Assembly: GCF_964199965.1 (NCBI RefSeq) | Contig: NZ_CAXMZT010000013.1 | Span: 1 to 64,000 of the forward strand | DNA: 64,000 nucleotides | Source: JAFIFT01 sp020051095 | Lineage (GTDB): Bacteria > Pseudomonadota > Gammaproteobacteria > Legionellales > Legionellaceae | Direction: 5' to 3' | Part shown: positions 8,125-16,671 of the stretch, piece after piece | Position numbering within the stretch: position 1 is the first letter of the stretch | Layout: each line of letters begins with the position of its first letter | The notes under the pieces: generated by a model | What the model was told of the DNA's origin: nothing | Databases searched by the model: none | The model's input: the letters and a program-made list of their open reading frames with translations, nothing else | Position numbers and translations under genes: made by a program

Positions 8125-10197
8125 ATGCAAAAAGAACAACCATCTCTGTTTATCTATGTTTTACTTGGGCTCTTGATAGGCGTTGGCTTAGATGGCTTAT
8201 TCTATCAGAAAGTGGCTTATATTTATCCTTATCTATGGATAAGTTCCTTTGCCCTGTTGTTTGCAATAGCCTTTGACTTTCGTCATCAACTTCGCATCCT
8301 GTTCACCAGTGCTCTAGCAGCAGCCATTACCTGCAGTCCCTTTTTATTCTTAGGGCCGGATGCGCCAAACACGAATAATATCAATCTCATGATTGCTGTT
8401 ATCTGCTTTCCTTTTGCAATGATGATTGCCCACGCCTTTCATTTTGCTTATCACTTAGATGACCAAATTCGGGTGCGCTATACGAGTTTGTTTTATGCTG
8501 TTTGGAATACCATCCCTTTATTAATCATTGCAGGCGTATTTGCTTTTATCACCAAACTATTAATCTGGTTAACTGCTGCGATATTTTCGGCTTTCAAGTT
8601 TACCACATTGGCGAATTTTTTATTACTTAACCAACACTTCTGGATTATCTCAACCGTCTGTTTCTATATCATTGGTATCGGCATTGCCAGACAAAATCTA
8701 ACCATTTTAGATAATTTCCGCTTGGTTATTTTAAAACTCTTTTATTATTTGTACCCTTTTCTCGCGGTAATCAGCCTCATCTATCTCCTCTTGTTTGCCA
8801 TGTCAGCCTATGGGGGAAATACCCCTGAGTCAGCCACTGCAATCTTTGTTGCATTAAGTATCCTTGGTATTATTTTTTTCAATGCAATTTTCCAAGATGG
8901 TGAAGCGCAAACGTATCAATCGAGCGGATTACGGATATTTTTAAACGGGTACCGTGTTTTACTGCTGTTGATTGCTATTTTAACAGCTTATCGACTATAC
9001 CCCGATGCCAAACCGATCAATAATGCGCTACTCTTATTAGCCATACTTGTTTTATATGGATTATCCTATGGCATTAGCGCTGTTTTACCCATTATGCGAA
9101 AAAAGCAGTGGATCCAATCCGCTAATATCTTTATTGCTATATTCTATATTCTTTGTTACTTGCTGATTAATAATCCATTTTATCCCAGCTTTGTCGATAG
9201 TGGTGCCACAGTGCGGGATAGGTATGATGCCAAATCGTTTCAGCAATCGGATTATCAAAGAGCACTTCCCCAAATAAAAGGCCTGTTGGAGCAGCAGGAT
9301 GTGAAACTCGCACATCTTGGACTCACGTGGCAAAATCCAACCAGCCATGGTAAACCCCTGGAAAATCTTTGCCGAGCTCATCTCTCGCCTTTCGGCTGGT
9401 TGGTTGGCACCGTCTTAGGCAATCAATGCCTAATCGCTAGCACCTCTCAAACGTTTAAAGAAAAGGGTTATCAAATTTTAACTGGCAACCCCTCAATTAT
9501 AGCGTGGGGTTCGGCAAATAATTCCATTCCATTCTCGATGGGTGTGGAGTGGCATAATAATGCCATGAAAGCGCAATCGATTTGCCGTATCAAAATCAAT
9601 GATTCTTATCAAATCGGTACTCGACAAGCGTATGGCTGCGTCTTACCAAAGCAAGGTAGTCTATCGAACCCTTATCAGCAATTTGAGGTTTTAACCATCA
9701 ATGCAGATGGCTTTCCAGACAAAATGGGCCTTTTCCTCGATGACTTACTAGCAGACCAAGGTTTCAAATTTGTCTCGCCACCTGTGGATAATTATTTTGT
9801 GGCAGGCATCAATGCAAAAGGTAGCCTTGGCATCTGTCGCGGCACCTATAAAAAAGGGTTGCAAATTGGCAGCTTTCAAGATGATCAATGCACGATTAGT
9901 TATGGAGGAAAGGCGTTTTTACTTTCAAATTATACGGTTTTAAAGGCATTATCGACTGCCCCTAAAATAACCTGGCGACCAACTCCTTACCGGGCGTTGA
10001 TTATGCCAAGCAATAGCCTCTTATTAGGATTCGAATTAACACCGTCGGGGACACTGAGAACCCTTGAAGCCTGCCGAGGAATTTACGACAATGCGATCCA
10101 TATTGGTAAAATCATTGATTATCAATGCAATATTGCGGTGGAGGAGCAAGAAAAACGACTCGACAGCGGTTTATTCACGAGTCTTCAGCCAAAATAA
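8125..10197 (+). CDS. DUF4153-type membrane protein fused to DM9/DUF3421-like repeats
   Basis: This 690-residue protein has two halves. Residues 1 to about 345 form some ten hydrophobic helices in the manner of DUF4153 multi-pass proteins. Residues of about 390-690 are soluble and carry four repeats with the pattern C-R-(A/G/I)...G...C-x-I: LCRAHLSPFGWLVG, ICRIKINDSYQIG, ICRGTYKKGLQIG and ACRGIYDNAIHIG. Each is followed by a second Cys about ten residues on, as in DM9/DUF3421 domains of natterin-like and insect lectin-type proteins. Such domains bind mannose or other glycans in known cases. I infer a membrane anchor displaying a glycan-binding region outside the cytoplasm. The gene starts 24 bases after the AhpD-like gene and may be cotranscribed. 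Confidence 0.75.
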   Translation: MQKEQPSLFIYVLLGLLIGVGLDGLFYQKVAYIYPYLWISSFALLFAIAFDFRHQLRILFTSALAAAITCSPFLFLGPDAPNTNNINLMIAVICFPFAMMIAHAFHFAYHLDDQIRVRYTSLFYAVWNTIPLLIIAGVFAFITKLLIWLTAAIFSAFKFTTLANFLLLNQHFWIISTVCFYIIGIGIARQNLTILDNFRLVILKLFYYLYPFLAVISLIYLLLFAMSAYGGNTPESATAIFVALSILGIIFFNAIFQDGEAQTYQSSGLRIFLNGYRVLLLLIAILTAYRLYPDAKPINNALLLLAILVLYGLSYGISAVLPIMRKKQWIQSANIFIAIFYILCYLLINNPFYPSFVDSGATVRDRYDAKSFQQSDYQRALPQIKGLLEQQDVKLAHLGLTWQNPTSHGKPLENLCRAHLSPFGWLVGTVLGNQCLIASTSQTFKEKGYQILTGNPSIIAWGSANNSIPFSMGVEWHNNAMKAQSICRIKINDSYQIGTRQAYGCVLPKQGSLSNPYQQFEVLTINADGFPDKMGLFLDDLLADQGFKFVSPPVDNYFVAGINAKGSLGICRGTYKKGLQIGSFQDDQCTISYGGKAFLLSNYTVLKALSTAPKITWRPTPYRALIMPSNSLLLGFELTPSGTLRTLEACRGIYDNAIHIGKIIDYQCNIAVEEQEKRLDSGLFTSLQPK

Positions 10198-10244
10198 TGA
10201 ATTTTAGATGCAAAATCTTAGGGTTTGATAATCAGAGCGTTATT

Positions 10245-10433
10245 TTAGTACTTATCTTCCCAGTCATAATCTTCATCATAATCAAAATCATCTAATTCTT
10301 TGCGCAGACGTTTTTCTTCTTCACGATCTTCAATTCGTTTTCGTAACTCTTTTTTACGTTTCAACTCATCTGGATCATCCGTCAAGTCAACTTCAGTAAA
10401 ATTCTGATCATAATCGTCTTGATGTAATCCCAT
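10245..10433 (-). CDS. Small highly charged protein, PA3496-like
   Basis: A 62-residue protein made almost wholly of Asp, Glu, Lys and Arg, with a central Arg/Lys/Glu helix (KELRKRIEDREEEKRLRKEL) and an Asp/Tyr/Trp-rich tail. This matches the look of the small PA3496-type putative envelope-integrity proteins of gammaproteobacteria, but low-complexity composition makes the match weak. Transcribed toward the convergent DUF4153 fusion gene. Confidence 0.65.
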   Translation of the reverse strand: MGLHQDDYDQNFTEVDLTDDPDELKRKKELRKRIEDREEEKRLRKELDDFDYDEDYDWEDKY

Positions 10434-10857
10434 AATTATGCTCGCTTATAATTTATAGGTGTAATTAAATTATAGACAATTTTTGCATTATTAATGTTCG
10501 ACATATTGTAAAGATTTTTTTCATTTAATAAAAAATGTGGTAATACAACCCAGATTCCGCACCCCAAAATGATAATTTATTTCGTAATTCAACCTGACAA
10601 AATAAACCCCCATTCAATCCTCTTCTAGGCGTTTCCCCGTAATTTCAATATTTGTGTAGAAGAGTCAGGCATAAAGCGGAGGGCGGCGTTCATGGGTTAT
10701 TTCTATAGTTTCATAACCAAAATGATTTCATAAATAAACCCTGGTTTCTAGTGCGGAATAACAGATTATAGAAATGTCAGGATTACTCTGAGCATATCGG
10801 AATACGTACTCCAATATTTGATAAGATAATCACTACAATTGTGGATAGAACGATTGC
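10434..10857. other. Non-coding gap with a possible small inverted-repeat element
   Basis: No reading frame of note is seen. ATTCCGCAC at 10554-10562 and its complement GTGCGGAAT at 10751-10759 bracket about 200 bases, which could be a degenerate MITE with 9-bp ends. The sequence between them shows no further clear symmetry. A TCAGGAT..CTC motif near 10776 resembles the short repeat at 131-151. Confidence 0.35.
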
Positions 10858-11835
10858 TTAACCCAGGATAGTTGGGGTTATATTTCCCTTCTCATCGCGT
10901 TTTAGCGACAGTGTCGTGCTTGACGCAATTGGCTTATCAGGCCTAGATTCCTGCTCATTAAAGAATGATTGCCTTTGCAGCACACTTAAAACTTGGTTTG
11001 TAAACGCTCCTTGGCTGTATAATTGTGCTTGACTATTGCTTGGGATTGCTACAAATCCAAAGTTTGCCAGCCGATCTTTGGATAATCCCAATGCCTCACA
11101 CAATGCTTGCGTTTGCTGGGTATGGGTAATGATAAGTCGTATGGTATTGGGAAGCACGTCTTCTTGAATCATCTCATACATATTGTTTGTAATCGAATCA
11201 AACACCCCCTGGCCAATGACCGCATCCACATTGGTTTCTTTCCAAGGTAAGCTGCCTTTATCCAAAAATTGGTGTAATTGATGCTTGGCCATGGTTTGAT
11301 CATTTGGATAATTAACACATTGCCATCTTGGAGAATATTGGACTTTAGGACAGTTTAGCGCCTTGGCAATCAATTCAGCAGGTTGGCTTGCTCGTTTGTT
11401 GGAAGATGACTCAATGCTCACTTTAAAACCTGTTTTCCCAGAAATATACGCAATCAGCACCATCTGGGCATATAATTCCACTACAGAGGCAGGTGTTATC
11501 CCATCGTCTTGATTATGAGGCATTTGCATCATTGCAATTTTCATTTTATCCGCCTCTAAATTTTTATGCTTATCACTAACCAACTGTTCTCCATGACGCA
11601 TAACCAACGTTAAACTGGTTTGACCTTGGGCAAGCGAAAGGATATTTTGCACATGAGTCACATCAAGGGGACGGAATTGGTCAAATGAAATGTTATATTG
11701 CTCTGCCAATAGCGTTTGACTTCGGTTAATTAAACTGACAAATTGCCGGGGACTTAGCTTGGCTAAACCAGGAATCGAATCCAGATCGAATTCTTCAAGC
11801 ACTTTCAATAATACATCTGTTGCAACGTCACCCAT
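10858..11835 (-). CDS. Histidine phosphatase-like (phosphoglycerate mutase fold) protein
   Basis: The protein is about 325 residues. Residues 78-83 or so read LVMRHGEQ, the RHG catalytic motif of the histidine phosphatase superfamily. A later SSNKRASQPAELIAKAL segment supplies the second conserved Arg, and IITHTQQTQALCEAL near the C-terminus supplies the second catalytic His. It probably dephosphorylates a small molecule or protein. An extra N-terminal region of about 70 residues and a Thr/Ser/Pro-containing tail are not part of the core. Start ATG 11835 is preferred (AAGG seven bases before). It lies 67 bases downstream of the MFS gene on the same strand and may be cotranscribed. Confidence 0.72.
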   Translation of the reverse strand: MGDVATDVLLKVLEEFDLDSIPGLAKLSPRQFVSLINRSQTLLAEQYNISFDQFRPLDVTHVQNILSLAQGQTSLTLVMRHGEQLVSDKHKNLEADKMKIAMMQMPHNQDDGITPASVVELYAQMVLIAYISGKTGFKVSIESSSNKRASQPAELIAKALNCPKVQYSPRWQCVNYPNDQTMAKHQLHQFLDKGSLPWKETNVDAVIGQGVFDSITNNMYEMIQEDVLPNTIRLIITHTQQTQALCEALGLSKDRLANFGFVAIPSNSQAQLYSQGAFTNQVLSVLQRQSFFNEQESRPDKPIASSTTLSLKRDEKGNITPTILG

Positions 11836-11908
11836 AACCATACCTTGTCTAAAATTGGCTATTATATCACAAATCGAGCGGATGGTATTTTTTGGACAGT
11901 TTATTTAA

Positions 11909-13138
11909 TTATTTTTTGTGGATGCCAGTTAATAATAATGCAATCCCATACAAAACTGCCATTAATGCGCAATAAGCTGCAAAATAGACATTGTTATGAT
12001 CGGCATAGAATCGGTTTCCGCCTTCGATACCGACTGCTATCAGGATCATTAATATTAATGTCATTAATGCCGAGGCAGTACCCTTAGCAACAGGGGTAGC
12101 AAATAGTACTTTCCTTTCTAAAGGTGCTAAAGACATGCCTAATGCAAAAAAATAAAGAATTAAGCCTGGCATTAGCCATATAAATGACGCATTAATGCAA
12201 ACGGTTAATACCAACATTAAAAGCAACCCTGCAATTGCGGTGATTGAGCCTATGAATAAAATTACTTTCATTGATACTCGCCCACTTAAGAGAGCTAACG
12301 CCCAATTCCCTATAATAGAAGCACTAAACACAGGAATCTGCCAAAGACCATACTGTAGTATGGTTAATTTTTCTTGCAGGATAAGCATGATGGGTGATAA
12401 TCCAATCCAACACAAACAGGGGATTGCAATAATACTCTGTGCTATTGAGCCCATGACAAACAAACGACTGCTAAACAATTGTCTATAGTTATTCAGAACA
12501 ATTCTTGGTTCGAGAGGAACACGAGGAATCACTCGCCCATCCGTCGTTTTTTTACCGACAGACTCAGGCATGTAGCGAAATAATCCGATCAATGAAAAAA
12601 TAGTTAGTACGGCAATGCCCACAAAAATCCAACGCCAGGAAAATAGATGAATGACGATAGAGCCCAGCAACGGGCCGACTAAGGGCGCTAAAATTGAAAC
12701 ATTCGCCATAATGGCAATGAGCTTTACTGCATCGACTTCAGCAAAAATCTCTTGCAAGGTGGCATAGCCAATCACACCAATAAAGCATAACCCCATGCCT
12801 TGGAAAAATCGGGCAATGATGAATTGTTCAATGGATTGGGATAATGCAATGGCGAGGGTACAGAAAAAAAATAAAACCACGCCAAATAGCATCACTGGCC
12901 GTCGACCATGGCGATCGGAAATGGGTCCTAAGAAAATTTGTAAACTGGCACCACCCAAGATATAGGCAGTGAGTGAATTGGCCACGTATGACTCTGGGGC
13001 ATGAAATGACGATACCACACGAATCATGCCAGGCATGATCATATCGTTGGCGATATATGTCAGAAATTCATAAAACACCAAGAAGGCAGCATATATTAAC
13101 GCTTGCTTTCGACTGATGTTTATCAGAGGCTTAACCAT
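11909..13138 (-). CDS. MdfA-like multidrug efflux MFS transporter
   Basis: A 409-residue, 12-helix drug:proton antiporter of the major facilitator superfamily. Helix 1 reads YEFLTYIANDMIMPGM, equivalent to the MdfA segment that carries the two membrane acidic residues needed for cation recognition, and both Glu and Asp are present. The loop 2-3 motif GPISDRHGRRPVM is the standard MFS motif A, and FIIARFFQGMGLCFIGVIGY matches motif C surroundings of MdfA. The family exports lipophilic cations and zwitterions. The histidine-phosphatase-like gene follows on the same strand. Confidence 0.9.
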   Translation of the reverse strand: MVKPLINISRKQALIYAAFLVFYEFLTYIANDMIMPGMIRVVSSFHAPESYVANSLTAYILGGASLQIFLGPISDRHGRRPVMLFGVVLFFFCTLAIALSQSIEQFIIARFFQGMGLCFIGVIGYATLQEIFAEVDAVKLIAIMANVSILAPLVGPLLGSIVIHLFSWRWIFVGIAVLTIFSLIGLFRYMPESVGKKTTDGRVIPRVPLEPRIVLNNYRQLFSSRLFVMGSIAQSIIAIPCLCWIGLSPIMLILQEKLTILQYGLWQIPVFSASIIGNWALALLSGRVSMKVILFIGSITAIAGLLLMLVLTVCINASFIWLMPGLILYFFALGMSLAPLERKVLFATPVAKGTASALMTLILMILIAVGIEGGNRFYADHNNVYFAAYCALMAVLYGIALLLTGIHKK

Positions 13139-13342
13139 GGTTATTAATGATACAAAATGTCCATTATAAACGAAGTTTAGACCAAAAATCCAGTGCTAAA
13201 TCAATTCAATAGACCAAAATAGCTGTTTTTATAAGGCGGTAGACCTCATTCTCCCCTATGAAAATCTAGATAAAAAGCATGCTTTGCGGCAAGGTATAAA
13301 ATATATTTAAACTTATTATTTCTTCTTCATACTGATCTTATT

Positions 13343-13371
13343 TTGACCTTTTGTGTTAAAGGCGCTATACT
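13343..13371 (+). promoter_or_regulatory. Sigma-70-type promoter for the 13410 gene
   Basis: TTGACC (13343-13348) and TATACT (13366-13371) are separated by 17 bases, close to consensus, and lie 38 bases before the start codon. Confidence 0.7.
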
Positions 13372-13409
13372 ATGTTTTTAAATTTATTGAAATATCGGGA
13401 GTACTTATT

Positions 13410-14177
13410 ATGGCAGGTCCTGAAAAAGACACTGGAAATAAAGAGGGTAAAGTAACTGGTTTGGCCGAAAAACTTGGAGGTCAAATCAAGTTTGGCCCGC
13501 CTCCTGTAAAAAACGCAAAGCCAACTGACGTACCAGCCCAGACCAAACCAGCAGAACAACCTTCTGAAAATACCGCTGGAGAAACTGCGAATGAAACGGC
13601 CACAAAAACTGATTATATAGAAATTCTTAAACAAAGAAACACCGGTGCGAAAAGACGACCACCCACAAGAAAGCCAAGAGGAGAGGCGACGACAACGGCA
13701 CCTGAGACACAGACTAACACGGGTGAGCCTATCACAACGGAAGGATCACAGGTTCAAAAAGAGCAGCCTACGTCAAGTAGCCCAACGGGATTTTTTACCG
13801 AGTCACCCATTGCTCTCAAAAAACAATTTCTGCAAAAACTCATCGAAACATTGGCCAAAACTGAAAATTGGCATACTGGATGGGGGGGCACGAATGTTCA
13901 AATCGATGATACCACCCAAAAGATCATGCCAGCCCACGCCGCCGACATGTATAAGGCTTGTAAAGCGGATAAAGCCTTGGATGACGAGAATATAGAAAAA
14001 ACTTTTGAAACTGTAAAAGGCATATTAGAAGATGCGCAGCATGGAAGTAAAAACGATGATGTTTTTACCTGGCTATTTAAAATGCTGAAAAGAACGTTAT
14101 TAAGGGCAAAGGAAACGCAAACGTTTTATAATGATACGGAATCAGAATTAAACGAGGCATCCAAGCCTAGCAAATAA
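13410..14177 (+). CDS. Orphan protein with disordered Thr/Pro/Glu-rich N-terminus
   Basis: This 255-residue protein is not one I recognise. Residues 1 to about 130 are low in hydrophobics and rich in Thr, Pro, Glu, Lys and Gln, with a basic patch (KRRPPTRKPR near residue 78). Residues of about 135-250 look folded and helical, with a Trp-containing segment (ENWHTGWGG). There is no signal peptide. The start ATG 13410 has GGGAG about eight bases upstream and a near-consensus promoter; the frame extends upstream to 13353 but that part overlaps the promoter. A disordered leader and a small helical domain would suit a translocated effector, but this is inference. Confidence 0.7.
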   Translation: MAGPEKDTGNKEGKVTGLAEKLGGQIKFGPPPVKNAKPTDVPAQTKPAEQPSENTAGETANETATKTDYIEILKQRNTGAKRRPPTRKPRGEATTTAPETQTNTGEPITTEGSQVQKEQPTSSSPTGFFTESPIALKKQFLQKLIETLAKTENWHTGWGGTNVQIDDTTQKIMPAHAADMYKACKADKALDDENIEKTFETVKGILEDAQHGSKNDDVFTWLFKMLKRTLLRAKETQTFYNDTESELNEASKPSK

Positions 14178-14183
14178 GCACCT

Positions 14184-14377
14184 GTAGGTTGGGCCTTGGC
14201 CTGAGGTATCTTCAGTTTTTGGGAGATGCCTCATATTTAGTCGTTGCGAGCGCAAGCGAAGCAATCCAGATCGATGTCACGCTAAAGATATGTGCTAGAT
14301 TGCTTCGCTTTGCTCGCAACGACGGCAACTTCTTCTTGCTTTAGAAAACTGAAGATACCCCAGGGCCTTGGCCCAAC
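14184..14377. repeat. Nested palindromic element with REP ends
   Basis: Three nested layers of inverted symmetry. Outermost are REP-like palindromes (GTAG at 14184 with GTTGGGCCTTGGCC; GGGCCTTGGCCC at 14363-14374). Inside are TATCTTCAGTTTT at 14207-14219 and AAAACTGAAGATA at 14345-14357. Innermost is a 26-27 bp inverted repeat, 14240-14266 with 14298-14323, beginning GTCGTTGCGAGC. The inner unit has a relative at 33870-33955. This looks like repeated insertion of small elements into one another. Confidence 0.75.
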
Positions 14378-14404
14378 GATTCACTATAGTATTCAACGAG
14401 CCCC

Positions 14405-14440
14405 GCAATTGTCAGGCCAAGGCCCGACCTACGGCAATTG
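14405..14440. repeat. REP copy between direct repeats GCAATTG
   Basis: A REP palindrome (GTCAGGCCAAGGCCCGAC at 14411-14428 followed by CTAC, 14429-14432) is bracketed by GCAATTG at 14405-14411 and 14434-14440. The direct repeats could be a target duplication. Confidence 0.6.
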
Positions 14441-14597
14441 AACACAAATGCTATCATCATTTTTCAGCCAAGATCATTTAAAACCCTATCAATTGACGCT
14501 AAGATAGAAGCCGGTGTTTTTTTTCAGAAAGCAAAATTGGATATTTCGTTGTCTGCTTTCTAGTAAGCATTTCTGGCACTTGGTGCCACACATCAGG

Positions 14598-14685
14598 ATA
14601 TAACTTTGTTACAAAAACCCCTCTCCCGCCCTTTGGGCACCCTCTCCCCATTTCCGGGGAGAGGGGAAATTGAGGGAAGTTATAT
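14598..14685. repeat. Inverted-repeat element directly upstream of hvfA
   Basis: Terminal ATATAACTT (14598-14606) and AAGTTATAT (14677-14685) enclose an inner palindrome CCCTCTCCCC/GGGGAGAGGG (14640-14649 with 14656-14665). The element ends 35 bases before the hvfA start codon and so occupies the probable promoter or leader region. The rest of the gap 14441-14597 shows no gene. Confidence 0.6.
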
Positions 14686-14720
14686 AGAAGGATAATTCAA
14701 TAACAACTAGGAGACTCTCC

Positions 14721-14996
14721 ATGAAATCAAAATCGCTACTATTATCATTAAGTGCTGCGGCAACTTTAGGGCTCAATGCGCAAGCATTTGCAAACAACAG
14801 TCAACCATTACAAACCGAAAAATTGGATAAAGGTTATAACGCCAGCCAACCCATGAAAGTTGCTGATGGAAAATGCAGTGAAGGCAAATGCGGGGAAGGC
14901 AAATGTGGTAATGATACACAGAAAAGTGGCGAAGGAAAATGCGGGGAAGGCAAATGTGGTGAAGGCAAATGCGGTTCCGGGACCGACGGAAATTAA
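14721..14996 (+). CDS. hvfA: HvfA-type precursor peptide with EGKCG repeats
   Basis: The 91-residue product has a signal peptide (about residues 1-25, ending AQAFA), a short spacer, and then six repeats: one DGKCS followed by two EGKCG, a Lys/Gly/Thr spacer, and three more EGKCG. In the Haemophilus HvfABCD system the Cys of each EGKCG is converted by HvfB-HvfC to oxazolone/thioamide groups that bind copper. The following two genes are exactly those partners, so this is a RiPP precursor exported to the periplasm to bind copper. The start has AGGAG eight bases upstream. Six sites are available for modification if the DGKCS variant is accepted. Confidence 0.92.
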   Translation: MKSKSLLLSLSAAATLGLNAQAFANNSQPLQTEKLDKGYNASQPMKVADGKCSEGKCGEGKCGNDTQKSGEGKCGEGKCGEGKCGSGTDGN

Positions 14997-15018
14997 ACGC
15001 TTTTTCTAGGGTGATGGA

Positions 15019-15855
15019 ATGATGTCGTTTTCTTCATTTTATGGCAAGGGTTTAGGATTACGTAAGCAATTTTTGCAACACTTAATTGATGAGCCCCGTG
15101 ATACGATTGATTTTCTTGAAATCACCCCTGAAAACTGGTTGGGCCTTGGTGGTTATCAAGCTGAAGGCTTGAAACACCTTACCAACGTATACCCAACGCT
15201 CGCCCATGGATTGAACTTATCAATCGGTGGGCCAGCCCCCTTGAACTATGATTTGTTAACGTCATTAAAACATTTTTTTCGACAGACTAATATCCGTGCC
15301 TACAGCGAACATTTTAGTTTTTGCTCGGATAATCAAGGGTTAATCTACGATTTATTACCCATCCCCTTTACCGAAGAGGCGGTCCTATATATCAGCGAAC
15401 GGATTCGGCAAGCGCAAGACTTTCTTGAGCAACCCATCGCTTTTGAAAATTCGTCTTATTATTATATTCCTGAGCAAAATCTAACGGAATCTGAATTCAT
15501 TAATGCCGTTGTGGCTGAAAGCGGTTGTTTATTATTACTGGATGTTAACAATGTCTATGTGAATTCAAAAAACCATGGCTATGATGCTAAAGCCTTTATC
15601 CAATCGCTGCCGACAGATGCTATCGCTTATATTCATATTGCAGGCCATTGGCAAAAGACACCTGACCTGATCATTGATACGCACGGTGATGCCGTGTGCG
15701 ATGAGGTGTGGAATTTACTTGCGTTTACCTATCAAGCGCATACCTCTTACCCAACGTTGCTAGAACGCGATAATGATATCCCACCGTTGACAACACTCAT
15801 TGACGAGCTTAACCACATTGGTCAATTGCAACAAAAAGAGGTGTCTCATGTCTGA
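15019..15855 (+). CDS. hvfB: HvfB-type multinuclear non-haem iron oxidase (MNIO, DUF692)
   Basis: The 278-residue protein is a DUF692 TIM-barrel enzyme with two or three irons that oxidises Cys residues in a precursor peptide. Diagnostic features are EITPENWLG near residue 36, HGLNLSIGG, YSEHFSF, AFENSSYY, LLLDVNNVYVNSKNHGYDA and YIHIAGHW with a following THGDAV; these provide the conserved His, Asp, Asn and Glu metal ligands. It follows the precursor by 22 bases and overlaps the partner gene by eight bases. The substrate is very likely the upstream EGKCG peptide. Confidence 0.95.
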   Translation: MMSFSSFYGKGLGLRKQFLQHLIDEPRDTIDFLEITPENWLGLGGYQAEGLKHLTNVYPTLAHGLNLSIGGPAPLNYDLLTSLKHFFRQTNIRAYSEHFSFCSDNQGLIYDLLPIPFTEEAVLYISERIRQAQDFLEQPIAFENSSYYYIPEQNLTESEFINAVVAESGCLLLLDVNNVYVNSKNHGYDAKAFIQSLPTDAIAYIHIAGHWQKTPDLIIDTHGDAVCDEVWNLLAFTYQAHTSYPTLLERDNDIPPLTTLIDELNHIGQLQQKEVSHV

Positions 15856-16567
15856 TTCGCTGCAAACTCGCTTGCATAACTTAGCGCAGACCATACGTGG
15901 CAAGGTAAAAGCACCAAGTGATCACCCTTTATCTTTATATCAAAGCTTGATTCATAACAACCTCAATTCCGTGGTGAGCCCATGCTTTCCTGTGCTCCAA
16001 TCCATTTTAGATAAAGCACAATGGCATGCATTGATTGATCGTTTTTTGCAAAATTATCACGCTCAACACCCCGCTTATCACCGTGTACCAGAACAGTTTG
16101 TTGAATTTTTATCTCAATTGGATGACTTACCTTATCCGTTTGTCGATGAACTGGCGCATTATGAATGGCTTGAGTTAGCCGTAGAAACCGCTGAATTACC
16201 CAGCGCCCCCATAGCCCTTAGCAAACCAATCGAAGAAACGATGTTTAAGATGCCACCGTCAGCGCGTTTTCAATGGTATGACTACCCGGTGCACTTAATC
16301 GATCCGACCAATATCCTAGCAATGAGGGATCCAACGGCATTAGTGGTCTATCGTCCTTATCATCAACGCCAAATTGAATTTATGAAAATTGATCTATTAG
16401 CCTGCCATTGTTTACATTTTTTGGTGAATGAAGGGTATACCTTAAATCGTTATTTACAAGCCGCATCAAAAGAGCAAGGAAAGATAATTTCTCAAGATAT
16501 GAAAGACAGCTTTATCCAACTGATGCATTCCCTTCATCAACAATCGATATTACAGCCCATTGGATAG
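15848..16567 (+). CDS. hvfC: HvfC-type MNIO partner protein (DUF2063)
   Basis: This 239-residue protein carries an N-terminal DUF2063 domain (LYQSLIHNNLNSVVSPCFPVLQSIL) and a C-terminal wing with HFLVNEGYTLNRYL. Such partners bind the precursor leader and present it to the DUF692 enzyme. The ATG at 15848 has AGAGGTG just upstream and overlaps the end of hvfB; a longer frame from a TTG at 15800 is inside hvfB and unlikely. The usual fourth gene of the operon, a DoxX-type membrane protein (HvfD), is absent: a hairpin and a convergent gene follow at once. Confidence 0.93.
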   Translation: MSDSLQTRLHNLAQTIRGKVKAPSDHPLSLYQSLIHNNLNSVVSPCFPVLQSILDKAQWHALIDRFLQNYHAQHPAYHRVPEQFVEFLSQLDDLPYPFVDELAHYEWLELAVETAELPSAPIALSKPIEETMFKMPPSARFQWYDYPVHLIDPTNILAMRDPTALVVYRPYHQRQIEFMKIDLLACHCLHFLVNEGYTLNRYLQAASKEQGKIISQDMKDSFIQLMHSLHQQSILQPIG

Positions 16568-16606
16568 AAAATTTGGGCGATTTTAGTGTTTAAATTCGCT
16601 AATACG

Positions 16607-16637
16607 CTGCCCGCTCCCATGCGGTCATAGCGGGCAG
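16607..16637. terminator. Stem-loop between convergent genes after hvfC
   Basis: CTGCCCGCT (16607-16615) pairs perfectly with AGCGGGCAG (16629-16637). It lies between the hvfC stop and the stop of the convergent gene at 16672, so it may serve both. No T-run follows. Confidence 0.45.
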
Positions 16638-16671
16638 AGTAACGACATAATTTTCCAATCAATTGGAAATA

